The notes below the pieces were generated by a model. That model saw nothing but the letters and a program-made list of their open reading frames with translations, made no database searches and had not been told where the DNA came from. A program made the translations under genes and the position numbers. Positions 32,436 through 40,896 of a stretch of 64,000 nucleotides of DNA are shown one piece after another. The stretch is taken from contig JAEUVA010000025.1 of the NCBI GenBank assembly GCA_016787045.1, positions 116,946-180,945 on the forward strand. The letters are read 5' to 3'. The stretch is from Chitinophagales bacterium. Its GTDB lineage: Bacteria; Bacteroidota; Bacteroidia; Chitinophagales; LD1. How positions within the stretch are numbered: the stretch's first letter is position 1; every line of letters begins with the position of its first letter.

Positions 32436-33689
32436 TTATCTTATCTTTAGAGTAACTACAGTAAGTATGGCCAATAGTATTCCTATAATCCAAAAACGTG
32501 AAACAATTTTGCTTTCGTGCCAACCTAGTTTTTGGTAATGATGGTGCAGCGGACTCATGAGGAATATTCTACGTCCTTCTCCATATTTTTTCTTGGTGTA
32601 TTTAAAGTAGCTGACTTGCAGCATTACGCTGAGTGTTTCAGCAAAAAAAATACCGCACATCACAGGCAACAACAATTCTTTACGTACAATAATGGCCAGT
32701 GTAGCAATTATACCACCAATAGCCAGCGACCCTGTGTCGCCCATAAAAACCTGTGCCGGATATGAATTATACCACAAAAAACCGATACAAGCTCCCACAA
32801 ATGCGGCAATAAAAATTACCAGCTCACCTGCATTGGGGATATACATTATTTTTAAATAGTCAGAAAATATAATATTACCGGATACATAAGCGAATACCAG
32901 CAAAGTAGCTCCTATAATGGCCGATGTACCGGTAGCCAACCCATCTATACCATCGGTTAGGTTTGCACCATTACTTACTGCTGTAATAATAAAAATAACC
33001 ACCGGAATAAAAACTAACCAAGCATACTTACAATAATCATCACCAAATACGCAGAGCAATTTTCCATAATTTATTTCATGTGATTTTAAGAATGGAATGG
33101 TAGTGGTGGGCGATTTTTCTGTTATCATGTAATGCACTTCTCCGTTATCATCGGTAAGTTTGGTTACTTCTTTACTGTCGTACTTATATAACTCACTGGC
33201 GGATATCTCTTCTTTAGTAATAACCCCGTTATTGAAATACAATACCGTGCCCACAATAATGCCTAACCCAACTTGCCCCACAATTTTAAATGTTCCCGCC
33301 AAACCCTTTTTATCTTTTTTGAATACCTTGATGTAGTCATCGGCAAAACCAATTAAACCGAGCCACACCGTGGTAATCAGCATTAGGATAATGTAAATGT
33401 TGTCTAACTTAGCAAATAGCAACGTGGGAATTAGAATGGAACCTAATATGATTAATCCACCCATAGTAGGAGTTCCTTTTTTAGAGTTCTCTCCTGCCAG
33501 CCCTAACTCGCGAATTGTTTCCCCAATCTGCTTTCGTTTAAGTAGCGATATCAACTTATCGCCATATAAGAGTGAGATAGTCAACGATAGCAATACTGCC
33601 ATAGCCGCTCTAAAAGAGATGTAGTTAAACAATCCCGCCCCGGGAAAATCAAACTGCTGATCCAAAAGTCTGAACAGATAATAGAGCAT
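32436..33689 (-). CDS. mraY: Phospho-N-acetylmuramoyl-pentapeptide-transferase
   Basis: 417-residue polytopic membrane enzyme that links UDP-MurNAc-pentapeptide to undecaprenyl phosphate to form lipid I. Seen: [12 protein letters not shown] near residue 66, [19 protein letters not shown] and [11 protein letters not shown], plus the MSPLHHHYQ loop near the end. It is about 55 residues longer than E. coli MraY because of a soluble insert around residues 160-200, a feature of Bacteroidota forms. Between murD and murE on the cluster strand. Confidence 0.97.
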   Translation of the reverse strand: MLYYLFRLLDQQFDFPGAGLFNYISFRAAMAVLLSLTISLLYGDKLISLLKRKQIGETIRELGLAGENSKKGTPTMGGLIILGSILIPTLLFAKLDNIYIILMLITTVWLGLIGFADDYIKVFKKDKKGLAGTFKIVGQVGLGIIVGTVLYFNNGVITKEEISASELYKYDSKEVTKLTDDNGEVHYMITEKSPTTTIPFLKSHEINYGKLLCVFGDDYCKYAWLVFIPVVIFIITAVSNGANLTDGIDGLATGTSAIIGATLLVFAYVSGNIIFSDYLKIMYIPNAGELVIFIAAFVGACIGFLWYNSYPAQVFMGDTGSLAIGGIIATLAIIVRKELLLPVMCGIFFAETLSVMLQVSYFKYTKKKYGEGRRIFLMSPLHHHYQKLGWHESKIVSRFWIIGILLAILTVVTLKIR

Positions 33690-33721
33690 AATCTAGCTGT
33701 ACGTAGTGGCTGCTTTTTTCT

Positions 33722-35059
33722 TTACAGTTGAATTACTGCATCTTTAAATTTTTTACCTCTGTCTTCATAGTTTTCAAACAAATCGAACGAAGCACAAGCG
33801 GGCGAAAGCAATACACAATCTCCGGGATTACCCAGATTGTATGCCATACGCACGGCATCAGTCATATTATTTACATTTACCATAATATCTACCATGCGAC
33901 CAAAGGCAGTGTGAAGCTTTGTGTTATCTACGCCCAGGCATATCATGCCTTTCACTTTTTTGCGTACCAGTGGGTCAAGCACAGTATAATCGTTGCCTTT
34001 GTCTATACCACCGGCAATCCATATCACGGGCTTATCCATACTCTCTAAAGCGTACCATGTGCTGTTTACGTTGGTGGCCTTGCTGTCGTTAATAAATTCA
34101 ATGTTGCGGACCTTGGCTACGCTTTCCATGCGGTGCTCCAGCGATTTCATGTCCGCTAAACTTTCACGAATCTGCTCCTTACGCAGTCCGTATACATTGG
34201 CTACTATCCCAGCGGCCAGTGAGTTGTAGACGTTGTGGCGTCCACTCAATCCGAGTTCCTGAATGCTCATACAAAATTGGTTTTGGTTTATGTTAATAAT
34301 GATATTGTCGTTTTTTACATAACCACCCTCTGCAAATTCTGTGTCAAACCCGAAAGGAATTTTCTTAGCCGCAGATGGGTAAGCAGTTAAATTCTGTGCA
34401 GATATTTCGTCATCGGCACAATACACAAAGTAGTCGGCTGCTGTTTGATATTTAGTTATATTAAATTTGGATGCTACATAATTTTGTAGATCGTAGTTGT
34501 ATCTATCCAAATGGTCGGGAGTAATGTTGGTGAGTACAGCAATGTGCGGACGAAACTTTTCAATATCATCCAACTGAAAACTGGAAATTTCCAGCACGTA
34601 GTGTTCGTAATTTTGCGTAGCTACTTGGTAAGCAAAACTCTGACCAATGTTGCCGCCTAACCCAACATTAAGTCCACCGCTCTTTAGCAAATGGTAGGTA
34701 AGAGCAGTGGTGGTGGTTTTGCCGTTTGAGCCAGTGATGCCCACAATTTTGGCATCAGTAAACCATGAACCAAATTCTATCTCGCTAACCACTTTTATAC
34801 CGGCTTTGCGAATTTTCTTCACCATTTCAGCTTTCTCCGGTATGCCGGGGCTTTTCATCACTATATCGGCATTCAATATTTTTTCTTCGGTGTGTTTTGT
34901 CTCCTCGTACTCAATCTTCCAATCGCTTAACTGCTTTTTATAGTTGCTTTTTATTTTACCACCATCGCTTACAAAAACGTCATAGCCCTGCTTAAGCCCC
35001 AGTACTGCAGTACCGAAACCACTCTCCCCCGCTCCCAAAATGACTAAACGCTTTTTCAT
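33722..35059 (-). CDS. murD: UDP-N-acetylmuramoylalanine-D-glutamate ligase
   Basis: 445-residue cytosolic ligase that adds D-Glu to UDP-MurNAc-L-Ala. Seen: N-terminal LVILGAGESGFG (5-16), the P-loop GSNGKTT at 110-116, NITPDHLDRY and the C-terminal DSKATN and LSPACASFDLFENYEDRG motif that is diagnostic for MurD. It begins only 8 bp after ftsI. In most dcw clusters murE is in this position, so the order here is unusual. Confidence 0.97.
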   Translation of the reverse strand: MKKRLVILGAGESGFGTAVLGLKQGYDVFVSDGGKIKSNYKKQLSDWKIEYEETKHTEEKILNADIVMKSPGIPEKAEMVKKIRKAGIKVVSEIEFGSWFTDAKIVGITGSNGKTTTTALTYHLLKSGGLNVGLGGNIGQSFAYQVATQNYEHYVLEISSFQLDDIEKFRPHIAVLTNITPDHLDRYNYDLQNYVASKFNITKYQTAADYFVYCADDEISAQNLTAYPSAAKKIPFGFDTEFAEGGYVKNDNIIININQNQFCMSIQELGLSGRHNVYNSLAAGIVANVYGLRKEQIRESLADMKSLEHRMESVAKVRNIEFINDSKATNVNSTWYALESMDKPVIWIAGGIDKGNDYTVLDPLVRKKVKGMICLGVDNTKLHTAFGRMVDIMVNVNNMTDAVRMAYNLGNPGDCVLLSPACASFDLFENYEDRGKKFKDAVIQL

Positions 35060-35067
35060 TATATATA

Positions 35068-37173
35068 CTATCTCAATTGAATATTAACTACAGACCCTTT
35101 AATTACTATTTCACCTGCTCCTGTTTGTGCAAACACATTTCCTTTACCATTAGCAGATACACGCAAACCCAAACTTTCTAACAGATAAACGGCATCTTTC
35201 ATGCTCATGCCCACCACATCCGGCACTGTTTGATAACCGATGGTGTTTTCCGCGAGCAACAGCTTATTCTCTGTTGCCGTTACCTTACTCCATTCCGACT
35301 CAGGCGCATTAATTTTTTTGCCTATGTGTGTATATATGTTTTGCAAATCTTCAGTGTATCCTTTGGATATTACCGGATAAGTAGTATTAGCTATAGGCAC
35401 TCCATTTACCGATTTGTGCAGATTCAGATTTAGCGAGTACACTTTATCTGCTACCTCTTTAAAGATAGTACCAGCTACTTTGTTGCCGTAGTACCCGTTA
35501 GCGTTAGGCGAGTTAACTACCACAATCATGCTGTACTGTGGGTCTTCTGCCGGAAAGTAACCACAAAAAGAGGCACGATATACTTTGTTGCCTTCTACAG
35601 AATATCCTTTTTTGCCTTGCGAAATAACAGCCGTACCTGTTTTACCGGCTACGTGCAAATAGTCTGTTTTGAGGTTGGTAGCCGTACCATTTTCTACTAC
35701 TGCCACCAACAGTTCGTGCAATTGTGCCAATGTTTTATCGCTACAAATTTTTTCGTTGAGTACAATCGTTTGTGTAGAGTCAATCGTGCGGTTGTATGAT
35801 TTTACTTTCTCTACCACATGCGGCTGCACCATCACGCCATTATTAGCCACTGCATTGTAAAACATAAGTATGTGTAGTGGTGTTACATCTATGCCATATC
35901 CATGTGCCATATAAGCAGCAGATATTCCGCTCCAGTTTTTGGGTGCAGGTACAGTGGGCATTGCCGCACCGGGTAGTTCAATGTTTATTTTTTGGGTGAA
36001 GCCAAAATCTTTAAAGTGGTTGTAAAATTTTTCGCGCGATACAGCATAATACTTGTGCGCTAACGAGGCCATAGCCACATTACTACTCTCCTCAAAAGCA
36101 CGCTTGAGGGTAATTTCGGGTGCCTCTACCGCATGGTCAACTATGGGTTTACCCGATTTTTTGTCTAACACTAACTGGCCGTTACCTACATACACTTTAG
36201 TATTATTAGTTACATATCCATCTTCTATCAAACTGGCTACTGTAGCCAATTTAAAAGTAGAACCCGGGTCGGCAGCTTCCCAAATTGCGTAGTTCTGAAT
36301 TTCGCCATACGTAGAATCTTTAACTAAACCCAAGTTGGCCATGGCCTTAATGCGCCCTGTCTTTACTTCCATCAGCACCACACAACCATGCTCTGCTTCG
36401 TGGTATTTTAGTTTGCTGCGCAGCGCTTCTTCTGCTACATCTTGCAGTTCTACGTTAATTGTAGTGTATATATCATGACCCGGTTGAGCAGCAATTTCTT
36501 CTTTACTATCAATAGGTACCACTGCGCCACCCGATATTCGCTGAACCATAATGGTACCTTCTTTGCCACGCAGAATAGAATCATATTGTTTTTCCAAACC
36601 ATATATACCAAAGCTGTCGTTCATACCGCCAAGGGTTCGCTTAGCCAGCATATCAAATGGATTTTTGCGTAAATCTTCTCTGAACTCACGAATACCGCTC
36701 ACATAAGGCCCCTTGCAGAACAAGGGCCACTGTTTCATTTCCATTAAATCATTGTATGAAACGTTGCGTTTGAGCAGATAGCTACGGCTTTTCTTTTTGC
36801 GCTGGTGCATCAACTCTGCTTTGTATTGCGCAGTAGTTTTTTCCGGGTATTTCTTGTTCATTTCAACCGCAAAGGCATCTACGTATTTGAAAAAAGTATC
36901 CGAGTGCAGGTACGTGGTTTTAAAGTCTATTCGGATATCGTAGCGTGGGAGTGTGGCTGCGAGCAACCGACCATCATCGCTGTATATGTTTCCTCTTTCG
37001 GCAAGTATTGGTTTAGCAGAAATAGTTAATGAATCTGCCAAAGCACGGTAGTACTCTCCGTGTGCGGTTTGTATGTAAAAAGCCCTGCCAAGTATGGCCG
37101 CGCCCAACAAGAGCACAAACGCAAAACTAACGTATGCGCGTAGCAGGATTTCTCTTTTTTTGTTGGTGGCCAT
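35068..37173 (-). CDS. ftsI: Penicillin-binding protein FtsI with a C-terminal PASTA domain
   Basis: 701-residue bitopic class B PBP that cross-links septal peptidoglycan. TM helix about 11-32; pedestal domain with RGNIYSDDGRLLA (60-72); transpeptidase motifs SxxK (Ser305, Lys308), SSN (363-365) and KTGT (511-514). A PASTA domain covers about the last 60 residues (VPDVVGMSMKDAVYLLESLGL). A TTG at 37185 would add four residues; the ATG at 37173 is preferred. All active-site residues are intact, so it should be an active beta-lactam target. Confidence 0.96.
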   Translation of the reverse strand: MATNKKREILLRAYVSFAFVLLLGAAILGRAFYIQTAHGEYYRALADSLTISAKPILAERGNIYSDDGRLLAATLPRYDIRIDFKTTYLHSDTFFKYVDAFAVEMNKKYPEKTTAQYKAELMHQRKKKSRSYLLKRNVSYNDLMEMKQWPLFCKGPYVSGIREFREDLRKNPFDMLAKRTLGGMNDSFGIYGLEKQYDSILRGKEGTIMVQRISGGAVVPIDSKEEIAAQPGHDIYTTINVELQDVAEEALRSKLKYHEAEHGCVVLMEVKTGRIKAMANLGLVKDSTYGEIQNYAIWEAADPGSTFKLATVASLIEDGYVTNNTKVYVGNGQLVLDKKSGKPIVDHAVEAPEITLKRAFEESSNVAMASLAHKYYAVSREKFYNHFKDFGFTQKINIELPGAAMPTVPAPKNWSGISAAYMAHGYGIDVTPLHILMFYNAVANNGVMVQPHVVEKVKSYNRTIDSTQTIVLNEKICSDKTLAQLHELLVAVVENGTATNLKTDYLHVAGKTGTAVISQGKKGYSVEGNKVYRASFCGYFPAEDPQYSMIVVVNSPNANGYYGNKVAGTIFKEVADKVYSLNLNLHKSVNGVPIANTTYPVISKGYTEDLQNIYTHIGKKINAPESEWSKVTATENKLLLAENTIGYQTVPDVVGMSMKDAVYLLESLGLRVSANGKGNVFAQTGAGEIVIKGSVVNIQLR

Positions 37174-37203
37174 GTGCTTATGCAATTACAATAAATACTT
37201 CAT

Positions 37204-37264
37204 CCGAAATTCGGTGGCTGCTCATCGGCTCCGGGGTTGCGGAGGTATTTTCAGGGCGATGAGC
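37204..37264 (-). other. Structured spacer between ftsL-like gene and ftsI
   Basis: In the 111-bp gap, GCTCATCG (37220-37227) pairs with CGATGAGC (37257-37264), and within it CTCCG (37229-37233) pairs with CGGAG (37240-37244). A second small palindrome, CCGAAATTCGG, lies at 37204-37214. This composite stem is unusual in an otherwise tightly packed cluster and may be an mRNA processing element, an attenuator or a dispersed repeat. Confidence 0.45.
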
Positions 37265-37284
37265 TTTCACTTGTTTCAACATGT

Positions 37285-37659
37285 TTAATCTTTTACTTCA
37301 ATCTTGTAGGGAGGAATTCTCAGTTCTCTCAGCCCTTGTGTGTTCACTAATACTGCTACTTCGCTCAACTTGCTTTTTTGCATGAGATCCGAGGTAGAGG
37401 TCATGTATTTCCAGTGCAGGTCTTTTACCTGTTTCTCTGTTTTGGCAATATCGCGAGCCATGTTATCGGCCAAATGGTTATTAGCGATATGCAGGGTGGC
37501 TAGTACTACCAAAAACAACACAAACGGCATGTTGAGCAACAATTGCCGTAGTCCGCTTTCGCCTACCGAATCAATTTTGCCCAATAGCGAACCAAAGCCA
37601 CCCGATTTTTTTTCGGTGCTTGCTTGCTCTTCGTGCTCATTTGTAAAATTCTGACTCAT
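37285..37659 (-). CDS. ftsL: FtsL-like cell division protein
   Basis: 124-residue bitopic membrane protein. A charged cytosolic part (1-40) leads to one transmembrane helix (about 42-60) and a periplasmic segment with heptad-like hydrophobic spacing (about 65-110), the FtsL/DivIC plan. Sequence similarity to E. coli FtsL cannot be judged by eye; position between rsmH and ftsI and topology support the call. It should form a complex with FtsQ and a DivIC/FtsB protein that is not encoded here. Confidence 0.85.
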   Translation of the reverse strand: MSQNFTNEHEEQASTEKKSGGFGSLLGKIDSVGESGLRQLLLNMPFVLFLVVLATLHIANNHLADNMARDIAKTEKQVKDLHWKYMTSTSDLMQKSKLSEVAVLVNTQGLRELRIPPYKIEVKD

Positions 37660-37676
37660 GATCTGTGTCTAATTGC

Positions 37677-38591
37677 TTATGTTTTTTCTGCTATTCGCAA
37701 CTTTGCGCTACGGCTTCTGCTATTTTCTTTCTTTTCTTTCTCTGTTGGCTCTATCGGTTTTTTGGTCATCAACCGAAAATATTTACTAAAATTTCCGTAT
37801 ATGTCTTTTTCCGGTTCATCATTAAAAGTAGAGTGCTTCATGAAGTTTTTCACCAACCGATCTTCTAATGAGTGAAAGGTGATTACCGCCAAACGTCCAC
37901 CCGGAGCCAACACTTCTGCGCTTTGCTGCAACAAACTTTCCAGTGCCGCCAATTCGCCATTCACCTCCATCCGCACGGCCTGAAAAACCTGGGCTAAGTA
38001 CTTGTGTTCTTCGCCCATGCGGCATTGCTGCGCTATGTTTTTCAAATCGGCTATGGTGTTGAGTGGCTTCACGTTTCTAACCTCTGCAATAGCATTGGCT
38101 AATGTTTTGGCATTGCGCACTTCACCGTAGTTGCTAAACATTTGCTGAAGTTGCTCGGCCGAATAGCTGTTCAACAGCATAGCAGCATCTGTTTCTTGCT
38201 GCCGGTTCATGCGCATATCCAGTGGGCCATCAAACCGAAAGCTGAACCCGCGCTCGGCCACATCAAACTGCCAACTGGAAACACCCAAATCGGCCAGTAT
38301 GCCATTTACCTGCTGCACTCCATGCAAACGCAGAAAACGCTTTAGCTCACAAAAATTTGCCTGTACTAAAGTGAACCGTTCATCTAGTAAAGCATTTTGT
38401 TGGGCATCTTCGTCTTGGTCGAAACCAATCAACCTGCCATCTGCACCTAAACGATCCAAAATTTCTTTGGAATGTCCACCTCCGCCAAAAGTGGCATCTA
38501 CATAAACGCCATCAGGCCGAATGTTTAGTGCATCTACACTCTCTTGTAAAAGAACGCTGGTATGGTAAAAAGAGTCCGTACTCTTTTCCAT
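37677..38591 (-). CDS. rsmH: 16S rRNA (cytosine1402-N4)-methyltransferase
   Basis: 304-residue SAM-dependent methyltransferase of 16S rRNA. Seen: HTSVLLQESVDAL at 10-22, the SAM motif DATFGGGGHS at 32-41, LADLGVSSWQ, and the C-terminal TFHSLEDRLVKNF motif. Length is standard. It abuts mraZ directly (start and stop share position 38591) and lies 17 bp before the ftsL-like gene, so these belong to the first transcript of the dcw cluster. Confidence 0.97.
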   Translation of the reverse strand: MEKSTDSFYHTSVLLQESVDALNIRPDGVYVDATFGGGGHSKEILDRLGADGRLIGFDQDEDAQQNALLDERFTLVQANFCELKRFLRLHGVQQVNGILADLGVSSWQFDVAERGFSFRFDGPLDMRMNRQQETDAAMLLNSYSAEQLQQMFSNYGEVRNAKTLANAIAEVRNVKPLNTIADLKNIAQQCRMGEEHKYLAQVFQAVRMEVNGELAALESLLQQSAEVLAPGGRLAVITFHSLEDRLVKNFMKHSTFNDEPEKDIYGNFSKYFRLMTKKPIEPTEKEKKENSRSRSAKLRIAEKT

Positions 38592-39067
38592 TACTCTTGT
38601 TTATCTCCAATTCCTTTGCTTGCCTTGCGGTAGGCAGCTGCCTTAGCGGCCAGTTCTTTGATGCGCGCCTGACTGTTGGTTTGGTGCTGCTCTAACTTGG
38701 CTGCATCCCACAGTTGTATCCTGTTAAACCAACCCACAAGGGCCACATCTTTATTGTTGCCAAGCATCTTGGCTAAGCGTTTACCAATCACAAAACGGTC
38801 GGCACCATCAAACTGCACTTCGGTTAATGCGGTGATTTTTGCTGTAATAAAATCACGCAACTCCGGATCATCTTGCTCTAACTCCATCAATCGCTGCTCT
38901 TCGGCCTCCCACTCTTTCATGGGGTATATCACCAAGCAATCCTCAATGTCTTTGGTAATAATGAATGAGGCGTTCTCCTCTGCCGGAAATTGCTTCCGCA
39001 GAGCAGTGGGCATTTTGATGCGCCCCTTCTCATCCATTGTACACTCATATTGTCCGCGAAAAGCCAT
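38591..39067 (-). CDS. mraZ: Transcriptional regulator MraZ
   Basis: 158-residue DNA-binding protein with two AbrB-like (SpoVT/AbrB) MraZ repeats: the first has DEKGRIKMPTALRK (12-25), the second DRFVIGKRLAKML near residue 90. Known MraZ proteins form ring oligomers that bind evenly spaced short repeats in front of their own operon. Three 10-bp repeats of that type are seen at 39098-39127, 31-60 bp before the start codon, so self-repression of the dcw cluster is likely. First gene of the cluster. Confidence 0.96.
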   Translation of the reverse strand: MAFRGQYECTMDEKGRIKMPTALRKQFPAEENASFIITKDIEDCLVIYPMKEWEAEEQRLMELEQDDPELRDFITAKITALTEVQFDGADRFVIGKRLAKMLGNNKDVALVGWFNRIQLWDAAKLEQHQTNSQARIKELAAKAAAYRKASKGIGDKQE

Positions 39068-39097
39068 TGGTTGATTAATGTATTAGCAAATGAAAAA

Positions 39098-39127
39098 TAT
39101 TTCCCGCAAAATACCGCTACTTACCAC
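39098..39127 (-). promoter_or_regulatory. Three phased MraZ boxes upstream of mraZ
   Basis: On the - strand the repeats read GTGGTAAGTA, GCGGTATTTT and GCGGGAAATA, with exact 10-bp spacing. Known: E. coli MraZ binds TGGGN repeats spaced by 5 nt, which is the same 10-bp periodicity. The match of motif, spacing and place makes this the probable MraZ operator. Confidence 0.75.
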
Positions 39128-39196
39128 AAAATAGTATTTTTTATTTTTCAACAACCAAATTATTTCTGAAATCCTTTACTGGCAAGCGTTTCAGTG

Positions 39197-39246
39197 GTGG
39201 TAATTTGCGGTATTTTTTAAAATAGTATGGTTTTTTGTGGATAAAT
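39197..39246 (+). promoter_or_regulatory. Mirrored MraZ-like box array facing accA
   Basis: GTGGTAATTT (39197) and GCGGTATTTT (39207) on the + strand match 18 of 20 bases of the first two mraZ-side repeats in inverted orientation. In the same 10-bp phase follow a non-matching unit, then ATGGTTTTTT (39227) and GTGGATAAAT (39237). This array may let MraZ act on accA as well. Confidence 0.55.
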
Positions 39247-39293
39247 ACAGCATTTTCCACAGTTAATTCACTGCTATCCACAGCTTATTCACG
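39236..39293. other. Cluster of DnaA-box-like 9-mers
   Basis: 39236-39244 is a perfect box on the - strand (TTATCCACA). On the + strand follow TTTTCCACA (39253-39261), CTATCCACA (39274-39282) and TTATTCACG (39285-39293), each one mismatch from TTATNCACA. Four boxes in 58 bp beside an AT-rich stretch fit either a replication origin or a DnaA-controlled promoter. dnaA and other usual origin neighbours are not in the window. Confidence 0.5.
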
Positions 39294-39398
39294 CTGTTGC
39301 AGGCGCTTGTCAAATCAAAATGGGGCTTTGGGGTCAATAAACCTCCTCATACACCACTGTATTCAAATCAATTTTTCGGGTTTATTTGCCGAAGCATT

Positions 39399-40349
39399 AT
39401 GGCTACCACATACCTGGAATTTGAAGAACCTATCGCGCTTTTGAAGGAGCGAATAATCGCAGCCACTGCAACCGGTGCAGAAGAAACTGCGATAACTGAA
39501 CTCAAGCAGCAACTCTTGAGCAAGCAAAAAGAAGTTTACAGTAACCTAACAGTTTGGCAACGGATACAAGTAAGCCGCCATCCGGACCGCCCATACACTA
39601 AATTTTTTATTGAAACCATGTGTTCGCAGTTTATAGAGTTGTTTGGCGACCGCAACCACAGGGACGATAAAGCCATTATTGGCGGATTGGGAGATATAGA
39701 TGGTAAAACTTACATGATTATAGGCCACCAAAAGGGAACAACCACACAAATGCGTATAGTGCGTAATTTTGGAATGCCTAACCCCGAGGGCTACCGCAAG
39801 GCGTTACGCCTGATGAAACTTGCTGAAAAATTTAACAAACCGATAGTTACACTCATAGATACACCAGGCGCTTATCCGGGCGAAGAAGCCGAACGCAATG
39901 GACAAGGAGAAGCCATAGCCCGAAATTTGATGCAAATGGCAGCACTGAAGGTACCGGTACTTTGTATTGTAATTGGCGAAGGCGCAAGCGGGGGTGCATT
40001 GGGCATTGGGGTGGGTGATAAACTACTAATGTTGGAAAACACCTGGTATTCGGTGATTTCGCCAGAGGCCTGCTCCAGTATTTTGTGGCGCACCGCAGAG
40101 CATAAAGAGAAAGCTGCTGAAGCTCTGAAACCTACTGCACAAGATTTGTATGCTATGAAACTAATTGATGGCATTGTATCCGAACCCGTTGGGGGCGCTC
40201 ATGCTAACCCCGCTGAAATGGCCACTACGTTAAAACATGTGATTCAACAACATATTGCAGAGTTGGAGCAACAATCTTTGGAGCAGCGCATAAAAAATCG
40301 TATTGACAAGTTTTCGCAAATGGGCGTGTATGCCACCAAAACTGCTTAG
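39399..40349 (+). CDS. accA: Acetyl-CoA carboxylase carboxyltransferase subunit alpha
   Basis: 316-residue subunit that, with AccD, transfers the carboxyl group from biotin to acetyl-CoA in fatty acid synthesis. Seen: N-terminal YLEFEEPIALLKERI, HPDRPYTKFFIE, ELFGDRNHRDDKAIIGGLG, TLIDTPGAYPGEEAE and GEGASGGALGIGVGD. A longer frame from 39297 exists, but the ATG at 39399 gives the family N-terminus and length. accD is not in the window. It is divergent from the dcw cluster, and the next gene begins 1 bp after its stop codon. Confidence 0.96.
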   Translation: MATTYLEFEEPIALLKERIIAATATGAEETAITELKQQLLSKQKEVYSNLTVWQRIQVSRHPDRPYTKFFIETMCSQFIELFGDRNHRDDKAIIGGLGDIDGKTYMIIGHQKGTTTQMRIVRNFGMPNPEGYRKALRLMKLAEKFNKPIVTLIDTPGAYPGEEAERNGQGEAIARNLMQMAALKVPVLCIVIGEGASGGALGIGVGDKLLMLENTWYSVISPEACSSILWRTAEHKEKAAEALKPTAQDLYAMKLIDGIVSEPVGGAHANPAEMATTLKHVIQQHIAELEQQSLEQRIKNRIDKFSQMGVYATKTA

Positions 40350-40350
40350 C

Positions 40351-40896
40351 ATGAAAAAGTGGTGGTACAACATACAGCGTTATTTTTTTTATAGGGCACT
40401 TGCAGAAGCCATAAGCACACAACAGCATAAACATACAGTAATTAATCTGCGCGATGCTAAAACCATTGGCATTTTATACAATAGCTCAAACCCGGATAAC
40501 GACATCATTATTACCCGCTTTACCGAGCAACTTAAGAGCGATGCAAAAACGGTGGAAATACTAGGTTTTGTGGACGATAAGAAAGTAGATCATAAAGCCG
40601 ATATTTTAGTAATGAATAGCAACCACATCAATTGGTGCATGGTACCTTCTGATGAAAAACCATTAACGTTTGCAACTAAAAATTTTGATTTACTACTTTG
40701 CTGTTTCACAGAAGAAATTTTGCCTTTAGAGTATATTGCAGCCCTCAGCAAAGCTCGTTGGAGAGTAGGGGTGTATAATGAACGAAAAACTACACTCTAC
40801 GATATGATGGTAAACTTAGATGGCAAAATCGATTTGAATTATTTACTGCAACAAATGACCAATTTTCTCCATAAAATAAACTATGATACAAAGTAA
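40351..40896 (+). CDS. DUF6913 family protein
   Basis: 181-residue protein of unknown function resembling the Bacteroidota family DUF6913: TIGILYNSSNPDND near residue 38, EILGFVDDKK, FDLLLCCFTEEILPLEYIAALSKARWRVGVYNE and a C-terminal leucine-rich helix. No signal peptide or membrane segment. I recall the same gene next to dapA in flavobacteria, which supports the assignment. It overlaps dapA by 14 bp, indicating translational coupling. Start taken at the ATG at 40351, 1 bp after the accA stop codon, rather than the longer frame inside accA. Confidence 0.75.
   Translation: MKKWWYNIQRYFFYRALAEAISTQQHKHTVINLRDAKTIGILYNSSNPDNDIIITRFTEQLKSDAKTVEILGFVDDKKVDHKADILVMNSNHINWCMVPSDEKPLTFATKNFDLLLCCFTEEILPLEYIAALSKARWRVGVYNERKTTLYDMMVNLDGKIDLNYLLQQMTNFLHKINYDTK

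Larger units (their letters stand above)
39068..39398. other. 331-bp divergent mraZ/accA intergenic region
   Basis: The only gene-free stretch longer than 300 bp. It is AT-rich between 39068 and 39235. It holds three MraZ-like boxes reading toward mraZ, a mirrored box array reading toward accA, a direct repeat AAAATAGTAT (39128-39137 and 39219-39228) and a cluster of DnaA-box-like 9-mers at 39236-39293. The last 100 bp (39295-39398) form the accA leader, in which I see nothing further. Confidence 0.75.

Noticed and set aside
39297..39398. Longer accA frame
   Set aside because: The added residues do not look like AccA, and the ATG at 39399 gives normal length.
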